DNA of 64,000 bases from Deltaproteobacteria bacterium. GTDB taxonomy: Bacteria; Myxococcota_A; UBA9160; UBA4427. The notes under the pieces were generated by a model. The model made no database searches, was not told where the DNA came from, and saw nothing but the letters and a program-made list of their open reading frames with translations. The DNA is taken from assembly GCA_029261835.1 (NCBI GenBank), contig JAJDAO010000050.1, positions 124,001-188,000 of the forward strand, read 5' to 3'. Shown here in pieces: positions 33,378-41,804 of this stretch (its first letter is position 1; the number at the start of each line of letters is the position of its first letter). The translations under genes were made by a program, and so were the position numbers.

Positions 33378-34733
33378 ATGGCCGAGTACGATTACGATCT
33401 CTTCGTCATCGGGGCGGGTTCGGGCGGTGTTCGTGCGGCTCGGCTCGCCGCCTCCTTCGGCGCACGCGTGGCCGTGGCGGAGGAGCGTCAGCTCGGCGGC
33501 ACCTGCGTCAACCTGGGCTGCATCCCGAAGAAGCTTCTGGTGTATGCCTCGTCCTTCCGCGAAGAGCTGGAGGAGATGGTGGAGGGCTACGGCTGGAGCG
33601 TGGGGGAGCCGCGCTTCGATTGGCGGCGCCTGAGCGAGAACAGGGACCGCGAGATCTTGCGCTTGAACGGCGTTTACGCCGGCTTGCTCGAGAGCGCCGG
33701 TGTGCGACACATCGATGGACGCGCGACGCTCGTCGACCCTCATACGGTCGCGGTCGGGAACGAGCGCTTCACCACGCGTTACATCCTGGTGGCGACCGGA
33801 AGTCGGCCTTTTCTGCCCTCTGAGATAGCGGGTATCGAGCACGCCATTACCTCCGACGAAGCTTTCCACCTGAGCGAGTTGCCCCGGCGAGTGATCGTCA
33901 TCGGGGGCGGCTACATTGCTGTCGAGTTCACTTGTATCTTCCACGGCTTGGGCGCAGAGGTGGTGCAGCTCTATCGTGGTCCGCTCTTCCTGCGCGGTTT
34001 CGATGACGACGCCCGAGCGCACCTGGCCGAGGAAATGTGCAAGAGGGGAATCGACCTGCGCTTTGGACTCGTCCCGAAGCGCATTGAGGCGGTCGGGCGG
34101 GGCGTGCGTGCGGTTCTCAATGATGACAGCACGCTCGAGGCGGATTGCATTCTCTACGCGACCGGGCGTGTTCCGAAGAGCAGTGACATGGGTCTGGCGG
34201 AGATTGGTGTCAATCTGGCGGACAACGGCGCGGTGGTGGTCGACGGCCAATCGCGCTCGTCGGTTCCGAGCGTCTATGCGATTGGCGACGTGACGGATCG
34301 CAAGAATCTCACGCCAGTTGCGATCCACGAGGGAGTCTGTCTGGCCAATACGCTCTTCAACGACCGTCCCATGCGCCCGGATCATTCATATGTTCCGGCT
34401 GCGGTCTTCAGCCAGCCGCCATTGGGCACGGTGGGCCTGACCGAGTCAGAAGCGCGGCAGAAACATCCGGAGATCGACATCTATCGCTCGAGCTTTCGCG
34501 CGTTGAAGCAGACGCTGACCTCTTCTGAAGGTCGCACCCTGATGAAGCTCGTAGTCGACCGGGAGAGTGACCGGGTATTGGGTCTACACATGGTGGGCCC
34601 GGAAGCCGGAGAGATCGTTCAGGGCTTCGCCGTGGCGATCAAGGCGGGGCTGACGAAGTCGCAGTTTGACGCCACCATCGGGATCCATCCCACCGCGGCC
34701 GAGGAGTTCGTCACGATGCGAGAGCCCGTCTGA
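33378..34733 (+). CDS. gor: Glutathione-disulfide reductase
   Basis: This 451-residue class I flavoprotein reduces GSSG with NADPH. It shows the FAD motif VIGAGSGGVRAARLAA (about 10-25), the redox-active disulfide LGGTCVNLGCIPKKLL (Cys about 43 and 48), the NADPH Rossmann motif VIGGGYIAVEF (about 174-184), the second FAD motif YAIGDVTDR and the catalytic His-Glu pair GIHPTAAEEFV near the C-terminus. The GSGGVRA variant and short C-terminus are typical of glutathione rather than lipoamide enzymes. ATG 33378 is preceded by GGGGGGTAGG. It can supply glutathione for the glutaredoxin at 10472. The Omp85-type gene follows 80 bases downstream. Confidence 0.93.
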   Translation: MAEYDYDLFVIGAGSGGVRAARLAASFGARVAVAEERQLGGTCVNLGCIPKKLLVYASSFREELEEMVEGYGWSVGEPRFDWRRLSENRDREILRLNGVYAGLLESAGVRHIDGRATLVDPHTVAVGNERFTTRYILVATGSRPFLPSEIAGIEHAITSDEAFHLSELPRRVIVIGGGYIAVEFTCIFHGLGAEVVQLYRGPLFLRGFDDDARAHLAEEMCKRGIDLRFGLVPKRIEAVGRGVRAVLNDDSTLEADCILYATGRVPKSSDMGLAEIGVNLADNGAVVVDGQSRSSVPSVYAIGDVTDRKNLTPVAIHEGVCLANTLFNDRPMRPDHSYVPAAVFSQPPLGTVGLTESEARQKHPEIDIYRSSFRALKQTLTSSEGRTLMKLVVDRESDRVLGLHMVGPEAGEIVQGFAVAIKAGLTKSQFDATIGIHPTAAEEFVTMREPV

Positions 34734-34814
34734 CTGCGCGAATCCACGAGCGGGTCCCAGGCGGGATCCGGCGAGCGCCGTCATGCTCTCGGCTTCGAAC
34801 GAGTAGAGCCCTTC

Positions 34815-36202
34815 ATGCGCGTGGCGTCCTCGTCACGGCGCTCTCTGTCCTCTTCGTTCTCGCCGGTCCGTCGCCGCTCCTGGCCGAGTCTGATGCCGCT
34901 GCCGCTACCACTGCGGACGGCGCGGCGGACGAGGCGAGAGAGCCCGGCGTCTACGATCCGTTTGCCGGCATCGATCGCAACGGGCGAATCCCGAAGGTGC
35001 CGTTGCCCGGGGATATCGAGCATCCGACACGTTGGCGCTATATACCAGAGGGACGTATCAAGCCCGGAAATGTCCTGCAACGCCTCTTGGTCAGCAGCTT
35101 TGTGGCGCCATTCATCTTCCGCGACGGCGATGTCGGAACTGGATTCGGACTGGCGCTCACCGACATCGACTTTCGGCTTCAGCGCAGACGTGAGTTCCTG
35201 GGCGTCTTCGGCTCGTACACGACAAAGGGTCAGCAGCGATACGCCCTCGCGTGGCGACGCTGGCTTCGCGTGCGCGATCTGCCGGGCGGCGGGGTGATCC
35301 AGCAGGAGCGAAGTTTCGTACGCGCACACGTCGGCTACCGGAAGACCCTGACGCGCCGCTTCTTCGGATTCGGATCGAATCGCAAGAAGTCGGATGAGAG
35401 CAGCTACACGGACGAGGTATTCTCCTTTGCCGTGGGCACGTCCTACTCGCTGCCGAAGCCGGTCGACGACTTCGTGCTCGAAGTCGGAGGTGCTGGAGCA
35501 TTCCACTCGCTGTCGGGCGGTCGAGTAAGAGGGCGACCCACTACTGGGAACGCCTACCCCGAGGCCTTCGCCCCCGCCAAGACCTGGAACTACGGCAGGC
35601 TCGACCTCGAGTTACGCTGGGATCGTAGAGACAGTCTGCGCAACCCCTATCGAGGGTTCGACATCGGCGCCAGAGTGGATGCCTTCCCGGCGCAGACCAG
35701 CGGAGATGTCGGCGCCGTGTTCAAGCTGTTCGGGTCGAAGATCTTCGCGCTACCCGGCCTGCTTCACGACGGTGGAGATGAGGATGAGGCCCATCCCCCC
35801 ACCGACGCCCTGGCGTTCGGATTCTTCACGCAGCTCGCGGCGGGTCAGCTTCCGTTCTTCCTTCTTCCGACACTGGGCGGCACGTGGACGCAGCGGGGCT
35901 ACATCGACGGCCGTTGGCACGACAGGGCGGCTTGGCATGGGAGCGCGGAATACCGCTTCTGGGTGATCCCACGCGGTATTCCCGTGACACGGACCATCAG
36001 GATCGAGCGCGTGGGGTTGGCGGTGTTCTACGAAGCGGGCGCTGTGGCGGGCGACGGGCCGGGGCTCTTTCACGCACGTGTCGCCCAGAGCTACGGAATA
36101 GGAGGCCGGATCAGTTTGGAGCGGGCGGCGCTCTTTCGTCTGGACGTCGGCTTCTCCGAGGACGGTTTCAACCTGGCAGCGGGATTCGGAGTGAGCTTCT
36201 GA
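34815..36202 (+). CDS. Omp85/D15-family outer membrane barrel protein with an apparent frameshift near the start
   Basis: The frame ending at 36202 encodes a beta-barrel: repeated alternating strands, the Omp85 motif region TQRGYIDGRW followed by EYRFWVIP, then FYEAGAVAGDG and the terminal aromatic GFGVSF typical of barrel insertion signals. POTRA domains are absent or very short. Upstream, the same frame encodes a fine signal peptide (VLVTALSVLFVLAGPSPLLA) but holds no ATG, GTG or TTG between the previous stop (34667) and 34997. ATG 34815, with GAGTAGAG at six bases, is one base out of frame. One extra G around 34822-34825 would join it to the signal peptide. I take this as a sequencing/assembly indel or a real broken start. 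The mature barrel is about 375 residues. Confidence 0.75.
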
Positions 36203-36221
36203 TACCGCCGCACGACCGGCA

Positions 36222-39176
36222 TCATGGCTGATGCGTGCGCAGGATCGACTCGTAGACCGCCCGAATGGCGCCGGTGTGGTGCTCGTAGTCCATGAGCAGC
36301 GCACGGCGGGCGCCTCCCTCGCGCCCGGTGGCCTCGTAGGCCAGCCGTCGGGCGAGACCGTCCAGGTCGCCCCGGTCGCTGTCGAGATCCGAGATGGAGC
36401 GGTTCTCGACGATGCGAAGTCGGTTGCTCAGTCGCTGCAGAAATTGCCAGCCGTCGCGCAGCGTGGCGGCGGCCTCGGCGGCCAGCAAGCCCGCTCGTGC
36501 CAGACGATCGATGTGTTCTTCCAGACGTCTCACAGAAAGGAGGCCCGGGTGTTCGTGGCGATGCCGCAGCCGCAGGTATTGCACAGTTGTCTCGATGTCG
36601 AGCAGTCCGCCTCTGCCCGTCTTGAAATTGCGTCGTACTTGGGTTTCGCGAGCGAGTTCGCTCTCCATTCGCTGCCGGATGCTGTCGATCTCGCTCGCGA
36701 GATCCTCGGGCAGTGGTCTGCTCAGAATCTCTAGCCGCACTTCGGCAAAGGCGGCAGCCAGTTCGCGGTCACCCGCCACGGGCCTCGCTCGCAGCAGGGC
36801 TTGTCGTTCCCAGACGGCAGCGCTGCTCTCGTGGTAGCGCCGAAACGCGCTGAGGGATGTAACGAGCGTGCCTTGGTTGCCCGAGGGACGCAGCCGTGCG
36901 TCGATTTCATAGCACGAGCCCGTTGAAGTGGGGGTTTGCAGGTGAGAAATGAGACGCTGGGTCAGGGATACGAAGTATTCCTGTGCTGCGGGTCCGGCAG
37001 CGGCGTCTTCCTCTCGCAGGTCGTAGAGAAAGATCAGATCTAGGTCGCTGCCGTAGCTAAGCTCTCGACTGCCCAGCTTGCCCATGCCGACGATCAGGTA
37101 GGCGCCGCGTCCCGCCGCCTCCGGCACGCCCGCCGGCCGTGTCGCCAGGCGACGCTGTGCCACCTCGAACGCATTCTCGAGACAGACCTCCGCGATCTCC
37201 GTCAGTGAGCCTTCGGCCTCCGCCCGGCTGATCTTCTCCGCGATATCGAGCAGCCCCACGTTCAGCAGCTGCCGGCGTTGGAAGATCCGTACTCCATCGA
37301 GTGCAAGCTCGTAGGCATCTCCGCCGGCGCCATCTGCCTCCGCAAGCGTGGCGCTCAGATCCGCCTTCAGTGCCGCGCGTGAGAGCAACAGGGTGTTGGG
37401 GTCGGCGAAGACCGGCTCGATCAGCCGGGGATTGGCTGCCAGATAGCTCGAGAGATACTTGGAGGCGGCGAAGAGGGCGGTCAGGCGGGGCACGAGCTCC
37501 GGGCGGTCGAGCAGAAGCTCGTAGTAGAAGCGTCGTGACCCGACGCCCTGAATGAAGCGATCGAGGTTGTTGAGGCAGCGTTCGGGATCGGGCGAGTTGT
37601 CGATATTCATCGCGAACTGCTCGGCCAGGGTCTCGAGCATGCTGCGAGTCGAGGTCAGTCTTGCGAGATGGGGCACATTGCGCGTAAAGAGCTCGAAGAT
37701 GCGCTCCTTGCCTCCCTCTGCGAAAGAGCCGCCGAAGAGCGCCAGAATCGTCTGCCTCTTCGTTTCCAGCTCCTCCTCGAAGCGGGTGGCTGCATCGGCA
37801 GAGAGAAAGCCCATCGCCCGAGCCAAACGGGCGAACGCCGTCCCCTCCCTCGGTACGACGTGTCGCTGCTGCTCGCCCTCCATTTGGATCCGGTTCTCGG
37901 TCCGCCTCAGAAACCGGTATGCGTCCAGCAGATCCTCGACGTGTTCCTGCGCAAACAGTCCTACCTCTGCCAGCTTGCGGAGCGCTCGTTGCGTGGAGCG
38001 CTCGCGTAGCTGCCGAATGCGCCCCCCATGCAGAAGCTGAAGGGCCTGGGCGATGAACTCCACGTCTCGAATGCCGCCGGCGTCGATCTTGACGTTGAAT
38101 TCCCCGCCGTGGCCTCCGTGGGCTTCACCCACCTTGCGCTTCAGTGAACGGATGCTCTCGACGCCCGCGTAATCCATGCTGTGGCGGTAGATCATCGGAT
38201 CGACTTGCCGGATGGCGCGCCAGCCGAGATCGAAGTCGCCGGCCACCGGTCGCGCCTTCATGAAGGCGGCTCTCTCCCAGGTGTCCGCTCTGGACTCGTA
38301 GTAGCTGGCCAGCGCCTCGGTGCTCACGACCAGTGAGCCCTGGGCGCCTTCCGGCCTCAAGTCCAAATCGATGCGGTAGAGAAAGCCATCGCTCGTGGCG
38401 TCGGAAACGAGTTTTCCGAACGCCTGGGCGAGCCGGGTGAAGTAGTCGTTCGGACTGAGCTGACCCGAGTCGGTCGCAGGTGAGAGCGGGCCGGGTGATG
38501 TCTGGCAGAGGTAGATGAGGTCCACGTCCGACGAGTAGTTGAGCTCTTCCGATCCGAGCTTGCCCAGGCCGAGCACGCAGAAAGAGAGGTCGACCTCTTC
38601 ACCTTCCGCTGTCCGCCAGCGCGGTGGTCCGATCTGCTGCCGGATCTGCTCGCTGGCGGCGGCGAGTGACCGCGCCAAGATCAGGTCGGCCAGCCGGGAA
38701 ATCTCGCGCAGCGTGACCTCGCTCTCGGAGATGGGCACCCATTGCTGACAGCAGTCTCGAATGGTGAGTCGCGCCAGCTCGAAGTACTTGAACTCGCGCA
38801 GGACCCGCGCGCGGTCGTCTCCGGAGCACTGAGCCAGCGCGGTATCGAGTCGCTGCATCAGCTCGTCCTCTCGCCGTGGGCGCGAGAGGTCGCTTTCCAG
38901 TAGCTCGAAAAGCCAGTTGGGGTGGCGGCAGAAGAAGGGGATGAAGAAGGGGGCGACACCGCACAGCGCGTACAGAATGTGAGAGAGCTTCTCGGCTCGC
39001 TCGTCGCTCATCTCCGTCAGCCGGGTCGCGATCGGGCGCTCATCGCCCGGAAGTCGCGTTGCGAGCAGTCTCTCGGCCAGTCCGGTCGCCTGCTCGGGGA
39101 CCGGAGCGTTCGCCATGGCCTCGCGCGTTCGCCTCAGCCAGGCTGGGTCCCCCGCGGAGTCGGAAGCGTTCAGCAT
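36222..39176 (-). CDS. glnE: Bifunctional glutamine synthetase adenylyltransferase/adenylyl-removing enzyme
   Basis: This large cytoplasmic enzyme of about 984 residues controls glutamine synthetase by AMP addition and removal in response to PII and glutamine. Two nucleotidyltransferase domains are visible: the N-terminal (adenylyl-removing) GKLGSEELNYSSDVDLIYL and the C-terminal (adenylylating) GKLGSRELSYGSDLDLIFLYD, each followed by its RxDLRLRP or DARLRPSG segment and GARD-type helical regions. The length is close to the usual 950. ATG 39176 is chosen because GGAAGAAA lies upstream; ATG 39218 and 39269 are alternatives, and the last would overlap the start codon of the divergent Nudix gene. 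With amtB and glnK it completes a nitrogen-control set in this window. Confidence 0.95.
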   Translation of the reverse strand: MLNASDSAGDPAWLRRTREAMANAPVPEQATGLAERLLATRLPGDERPIATRLTEMSDERAEKLSHILYALCGVAPFFIPFFCRHPNWLFELLESDLSRPRREDELMQRLDTALAQCSGDDRARVLREFKYFELARLTIRDCCQQWVPISESEVTLREISRLADLILARSLAAASEQIRQQIGPPRWRTAEGEEVDLSFCVLGLGKLGSEELNYSSDVDLIYLCQTSPGPLSPATDSGQLSPNDYFTRLAQAFGKLVSDATSDGFLYRIDLDLRPEGAQGSLVVSTEALASYYESRADTWERAAFMKARPVAGDFDLGWRAIRQVDPMIYRHSMDYAGVESIRSLKRKVGEAHGGHGGEFNVKIDAGGIRDVEFIAQALQLLHGGRIRQLRERSTQRALRKLAEVGLFAQEHVEDLLDAYRFLRRTENRIQMEGEQQRHVVPREGTAFARLARAMGFLSADAATRFEEELETKRQTILALFGGSFAEGGKERIFELFTRNVPHLARLTSTRSMLETLAEQFAMNIDNSPDPERCLNNLDRFIQGVGSRRFYYELLLDRPELVPRLTALFAASKYLSSYLAANPRLIEPVFADPNTLLLSRAALKADLSATLAEADGAGGDAYELALDGVRIFQRRQLLNVGLLDIAEKISRAEAEGSLTEIAEVCLENAFEVAQRRLATRPAGVPEAAGRGAYLIVGMGKLGSRELSYGSDLDLIFLYDLREEDAAAGPAAQEYFVSLTQRLISHLQTPTSTGSCYEIDARLRPSGNQGTLVTSLSAFRRYHESSAAVWERQALLRARPVAGDRELAAAFAEVRLEILSRPLPEDLASEIDSIRQRMESELARETQVRRNFKTGRGGLLDIETTVQYLRLRHRHEHPGLLSVRRLEEHIDRLARAGLLAAEAAATLRDGWQFLQRLSNRLRIVENRSISDLDSDRGDLDGLARRLAYEATGREGGARRALLMDYEHHTGAIRAVYESILRTHQP

Positions 39177-39267
39177 GGCTCGTATTTCTTCCGGGCAACC
39201 CGGCTGCGCCTTCGTCATCGGACAGGGGAAGTTGTCGGGTCGCGCGACGTGGGTCAAGGTTGTAGGC

Positions 39268-39846
39268 ATGCATCGTCGCCCACTCCTTCGGCTGCTGGAC
39301 CGCTATCGGAGCCTCCACCCCCCCGGCGAGACCGCTGCACTCGACCGGATATGCGCGCTGGTGAGCCAGCGCCCCGACTGCTTCGAGCGCAGCTGTCTGC
39401 CCGCGCACGTCACGGCTTCGGCGTGGATCGCCTCGCACGACCGAAAGCGCTTTCTGCTGACCCACCACCGCAAGCTGGATCGCTGGCTGCAGCTCGGTGG
39501 CCACGCCGACGGTGACCCGGACGTGATGGGGGTAGCGCTGCGCGAGGCGCAGGAGGAATCGGGCATGCGCGACTTCTCCTGGCTCTCGCACAATGGCGCC
39601 GAGGGTCCGGTACCCCTCGACATCGACGTGCACGCGATTCCCGCGTGCCGCGACGAGCCGGCACACGAGCACCACGATGTCCGCTTCTTGCTCGTGGCTG
39701 CGGCTGGGCAGGCGCTCCAGATCAGTGCCGAGTCGAGCGATCTGGTGTGGTTCGAGCTGGCGCAGCTGGAACAGGTCGCCAGTGACGAAAGCCTGCTGCG
39801 CCTCGGGCGGAAGGCCAGAAGTCTCCTGCTCGATGTCGGCTCCTGA
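39268..39846 (+). CDS. Nudix hydrolase
   Basis: This 192-residue Nudix-fold protein has the box GGHADGDPDVMGVALREAQEESG (about 79-101). The metal-binding REAQEESG core is intact, but the first Glu of the classical GX5E is not Glu, a variant seen in a common subgroup with GGHADGD. A helical N-terminal extension (about 1-45) and a CLPAHVTASAWI strand precede the fold. The substrate cannot be assigned. The ATG at 39268 lies within the palindrome GCATGC; no good Shine-Dalgarno is visible, and the upstream DNA is glnE coding sequence or its leader. It is divergent from glnE. Confidence 0.87.
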   Translation: MHRRPLLRLLDRYRSLHPPGETAALDRICALVSQRPDCFERSCLPAHVTASAWIASHDRKRFLLTHHRKLDRWLQLGGHADGDPDVMGVALREAQEESGMRDFSWLSHNGAEGPVPLDIDVHAIPACRDEPAHEHHDVRFLLVAAAGQALQISAESSDLVWFELAQLEQVASDESLLRLGRKARSLLLDVGS

Positions 39847-39919
39847 CCGGCCGACCGGCCGACAGAGCGTTTCGTCACCGCGGAGTGGAACTCGACTACA
39901 CTCCATCCGGTCGTCCTAG

Positions 39920-39966
39920 CCGTGACACGCTCAAAAAACCAAGTAAATCCAAATAGTTATCGATGC
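39920..39966 (+). promoter_or_regulatory. AT-rich patch, possible promoter
   Basis: An unusually AT-rich stretch for this genome (GTGACA, later AAAAAACCAAGTAAATCC, then AATAGTTATCG) lies in the gap before the secreted protein gene at 40037. It could hold a promoter, but no single -35/-10 pair stands out. Confidence 0.3.
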
Positions 39967-40036
39967 CCCGTGGGCGTCTATCCCGGTACAGAGATTGCAA
40001 TCTCGTTTCTCGGGAAGGCGGGCGCGAGGTGGAGCC

Positions 40037-40384
40037 ATGGTGCGCGGGACCGCAGCTCGAAGACGTTGGGTAGGCCTGGTGGCGAGCGTCGTGCTCTTGG
40101 CGCCGATCCCCGCCGCCGCAGGTGATGCGGACGAGACCCAGGAGTCCGTCGAGGTGGCTCGCTCGCTCTCCCGGGAGATGGGTCGTCTGCTCGACAGCCG
40201 GCTCGCCTTGCACGTGAGCGAACTCGAGAGCTCCCAGCCGGCGAGGCGGAGCGGCTTTCGCGAGCGCAATGTCGCGCTCTTCCGATACGACACGCCGCTG
40301 CGTATCTTGGAGAGCGATGTGCTCTTCAAGCTTCGCGCGCCGGGCGCGAAGAGATCCATCGTCACCCTCGAGCTGCTCTTTTGA
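40037..40384 (+). CDS. Small secreted protein of unknown function
   Basis: This 115-residue protein has a signal peptide (TAARRRWVGLVASVVLLAPIPAAAG, cleavage likely after AAA at about 27). The mature part is charged and helical at first (about 35-75, rich in Glu, Ser, Arg) with a short C-terminal beta region (LRILESDVLFKLRAPG, then IVTLELLF). No Cys is present. The family is not recognised. ATG 40037 has GAGGTGGAG two to three bases upstream; the frame upstream is not needed. It lies 76 bases before the aminopeptidase gene on the same strand. Location in the periplasm is inferred from the signal. Confidence 0.75.
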   Translation: MVRGTAARRRWVGLVASVVLLAPIPAAAGDADETQESVEVARSLSREMGRLLDSRLALHVSELESSQPARRSGFRERNVALFRYDTPLRILESDVLFKLRAPGAKRSIVTLELLF

Positions 40385-40448
40385 CGCGGTCTCGTTCACC
40401 GGCGGGCGCCTGAGCGAGAGCCCGTGCGCGGGCCGGCGGCCGGCTCGC

Positions 40449-40454
40449 TATCGT
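40449..40454 (+). promoter_or_regulatory. -10-like TATCGT before the M18 aminopeptidase (predicted leaderless)
   Basis: TATCGT is followed by TTCGTC and ATG 40461. No Shine-Dalgarno is present. Confidence 0.35.
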
Positions 40455-40460
40455 TTCGTC

Positions 40461-41771
40461 ATGCCCGACCTCGTTCCGGACCTGCTCGCCTTCATCGACC
40501 GTTCCCCCACGCCCTATCACGCCGTTGCCGAGGGCGTTCGACGACTCGAGGCCGCGGGCTTCGTAGCGCTGTCGGAGCGGGATGTGTGGGACCACAGCCC
40601 GGGCGCGCGACGCTTCGTCGTGCGCGCCGACGGCAGTCTCGTGGCTTTCCAGGTTGGATCGCTCCCGCCCGCCCAGAGCGGATTCCACATCGTCGGCGCT
40701 CACACCGATTCCCCGAACCTGCGCCTCAAGCCCCAGCCCGACGTCAGCGCCCACGGCTACCGGCAGCTCGCCGTAGAGCCCTACGGTGGCGTCCTACTCC
40801 ACACCTGGCTCGACCGCGACCTGTCTCTGGCGGGTCGCGTGACGATCCAGCGCGATTCGTCGATCGAAAGCCTGCTGATCGATTTCGCCCGTCCCCTGGT
40901 CAGGGTGCCCAACCTGGCCATCCACCTGCACCGCGAGGTCAATCGGGACGGCCTCAAGCTCGACCCCCAGAAGCACCTGGTCCCGGTCGTCGGACTGGAG
41001 GAAGTGCCGGGTGTTCGGGAGCTTCTCGCAACGGAAATGCGCGCCCAGGAGCTGGGCGATATCTCGGCCGAGCAGGTGCTCTCATTCGATCTCATGCTCT
41101 ACGACACCCAGCCGGCGGCCGTCGTCGGGGCGCGCGGGGAGTTCGTCAGCGCATCGCGACTCGACAACCTGGCTTCGAGTCACGCGGCTCTCACGGCGCT
41201 GCTCGGAGCCTGCCAGGCTGGCTGCGCGGGCTTCACGCGAGTCGTCGTGCTCTTCGATCACGAGGAGGTCGGGAGCGGCAGCGCCCACGGCGCGGCGGGC
41301 AGCTTTCTGTCCGATCTGCTCGAGCGCGTCGTCTCGGGCTTCAAGGGTGGCGAGCCGCAGGGCCTGCCGAGGGCGCTCTCGAACTCGTTGCTGCTGTCAC
41401 TCGATATGGCTCACGCCGTTCATCCCAACTACTCGGAGTGCCACGAGCCGGGTCACCGTCCCGTCGTCGGTCACGGGCCGGTGATCAAGGTCAACGCCAA
41501 TCAGGCCTACGCGACGGATGCGGAGACGGCCGGCTACTTTGTCCGGCTGTGCAGTGGCATCGACATTACGCCCCAGCACTTCGTCACCCGCAGCGACCTC
41601 GCCTGTGGCTCGACCATCGGACCCATTGCAGCCGCTCGCGTCGGAGTCCGAACCGCGGACGTCGGCAACCCGCTGCTCGCCATGCACTCGTGTCGCGAAA
41701 TGGCGGGTACCGCCGACGTCGAGCCCATGGTCGACGTGCTCACCGCCTTCTACTCGGAATCGGACGTCTGA
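40461..41771 (+). CDS. M18-family aminopeptidase
   Basis: This 436-residue di-zinc aminopeptidase removes N-terminal residues, often acidic ones, from peptides in the cytoplasm. The expected ligands and catalytic residues can be placed: the His in IVGAHTDSPN (about 79), the bridging Asp in SASRLDNLAS (about 236), the catalytic and ligand Glu pair in LFDHEEVGSGSA (about 271-272), the Asp in LSLDMAHAVHPNY (about 315), and the late His near MHSCREM (about 412). The length and motif order match aspartyl/PepB-type M18 enzymes. No Shine-Dalgarno precedes the ATG, and TATCGT sits six bases upstream. It converges on the Mcd-like gene across a short terminator-like hairpin. Confidence 0.94.
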   Translation: MPDLVPDLLAFIDRSPTPYHAVAEGVRRLEAAGFVALSERDVWDHSPGARRFVVRADGSLVAFQVGSLPPAQSGFHIVGAHTDSPNLRLKPQPDVSAHGYRQLAVEPYGGVLLHTWLDRDLSLAGRVTIQRDSSIESLLIDFARPLVRVPNLAIHLHREVNRDGLKLDPQKHLVPVVGLEEVPGVRELLATEMRAQELGDISAEQVLSFDLMLYDTQPAAVVGARGEFVSASRLDNLASSHAALTALLGACQAGCAGFTRVVVLFDHEEVGSGSAHGAAGSFLSDLLERVVSGFKGGEPQGLPRALSNSLLLSLDMAHAVHPNYSECHEPGHRPVVGHGPVIKVNANQAYATDAETAGYFVRLCSGIDITPQHFVTRSDLACGSTIGPIAAARVGVRTADVGNPLLAMHSCREMAGTADVEPMVDVLTAFYSESDV

Positions 41772-41779
41772 GATCGCTT

Positions 41780-41804
41780 CTAGTGTCCTGTCCCAGGACG
41801 CTAG
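41780..41804. terminator. Bidirectional hairpin between convergent genes, containing a stop codon
   Basis: CTAGTGTCCTG and CAGGACGCTAG pair over 11 positions (one G-T) around a three-base loop in the 29-base gap between the aminopeptidase and the Mcd-like gene. The distal CTAG supplies the TAG stop codon of the Mcd-like gene on the minus strand. It is probably a shared terminator. Confidence 0.6.

Noticed and set aside
34781..35506. A 241-codon open frame on the minus strand opposite the Omp85-type gene
   Set aside because: No motifs, charged low-complexity composition, and it is antisense to a barrel with strong family features.
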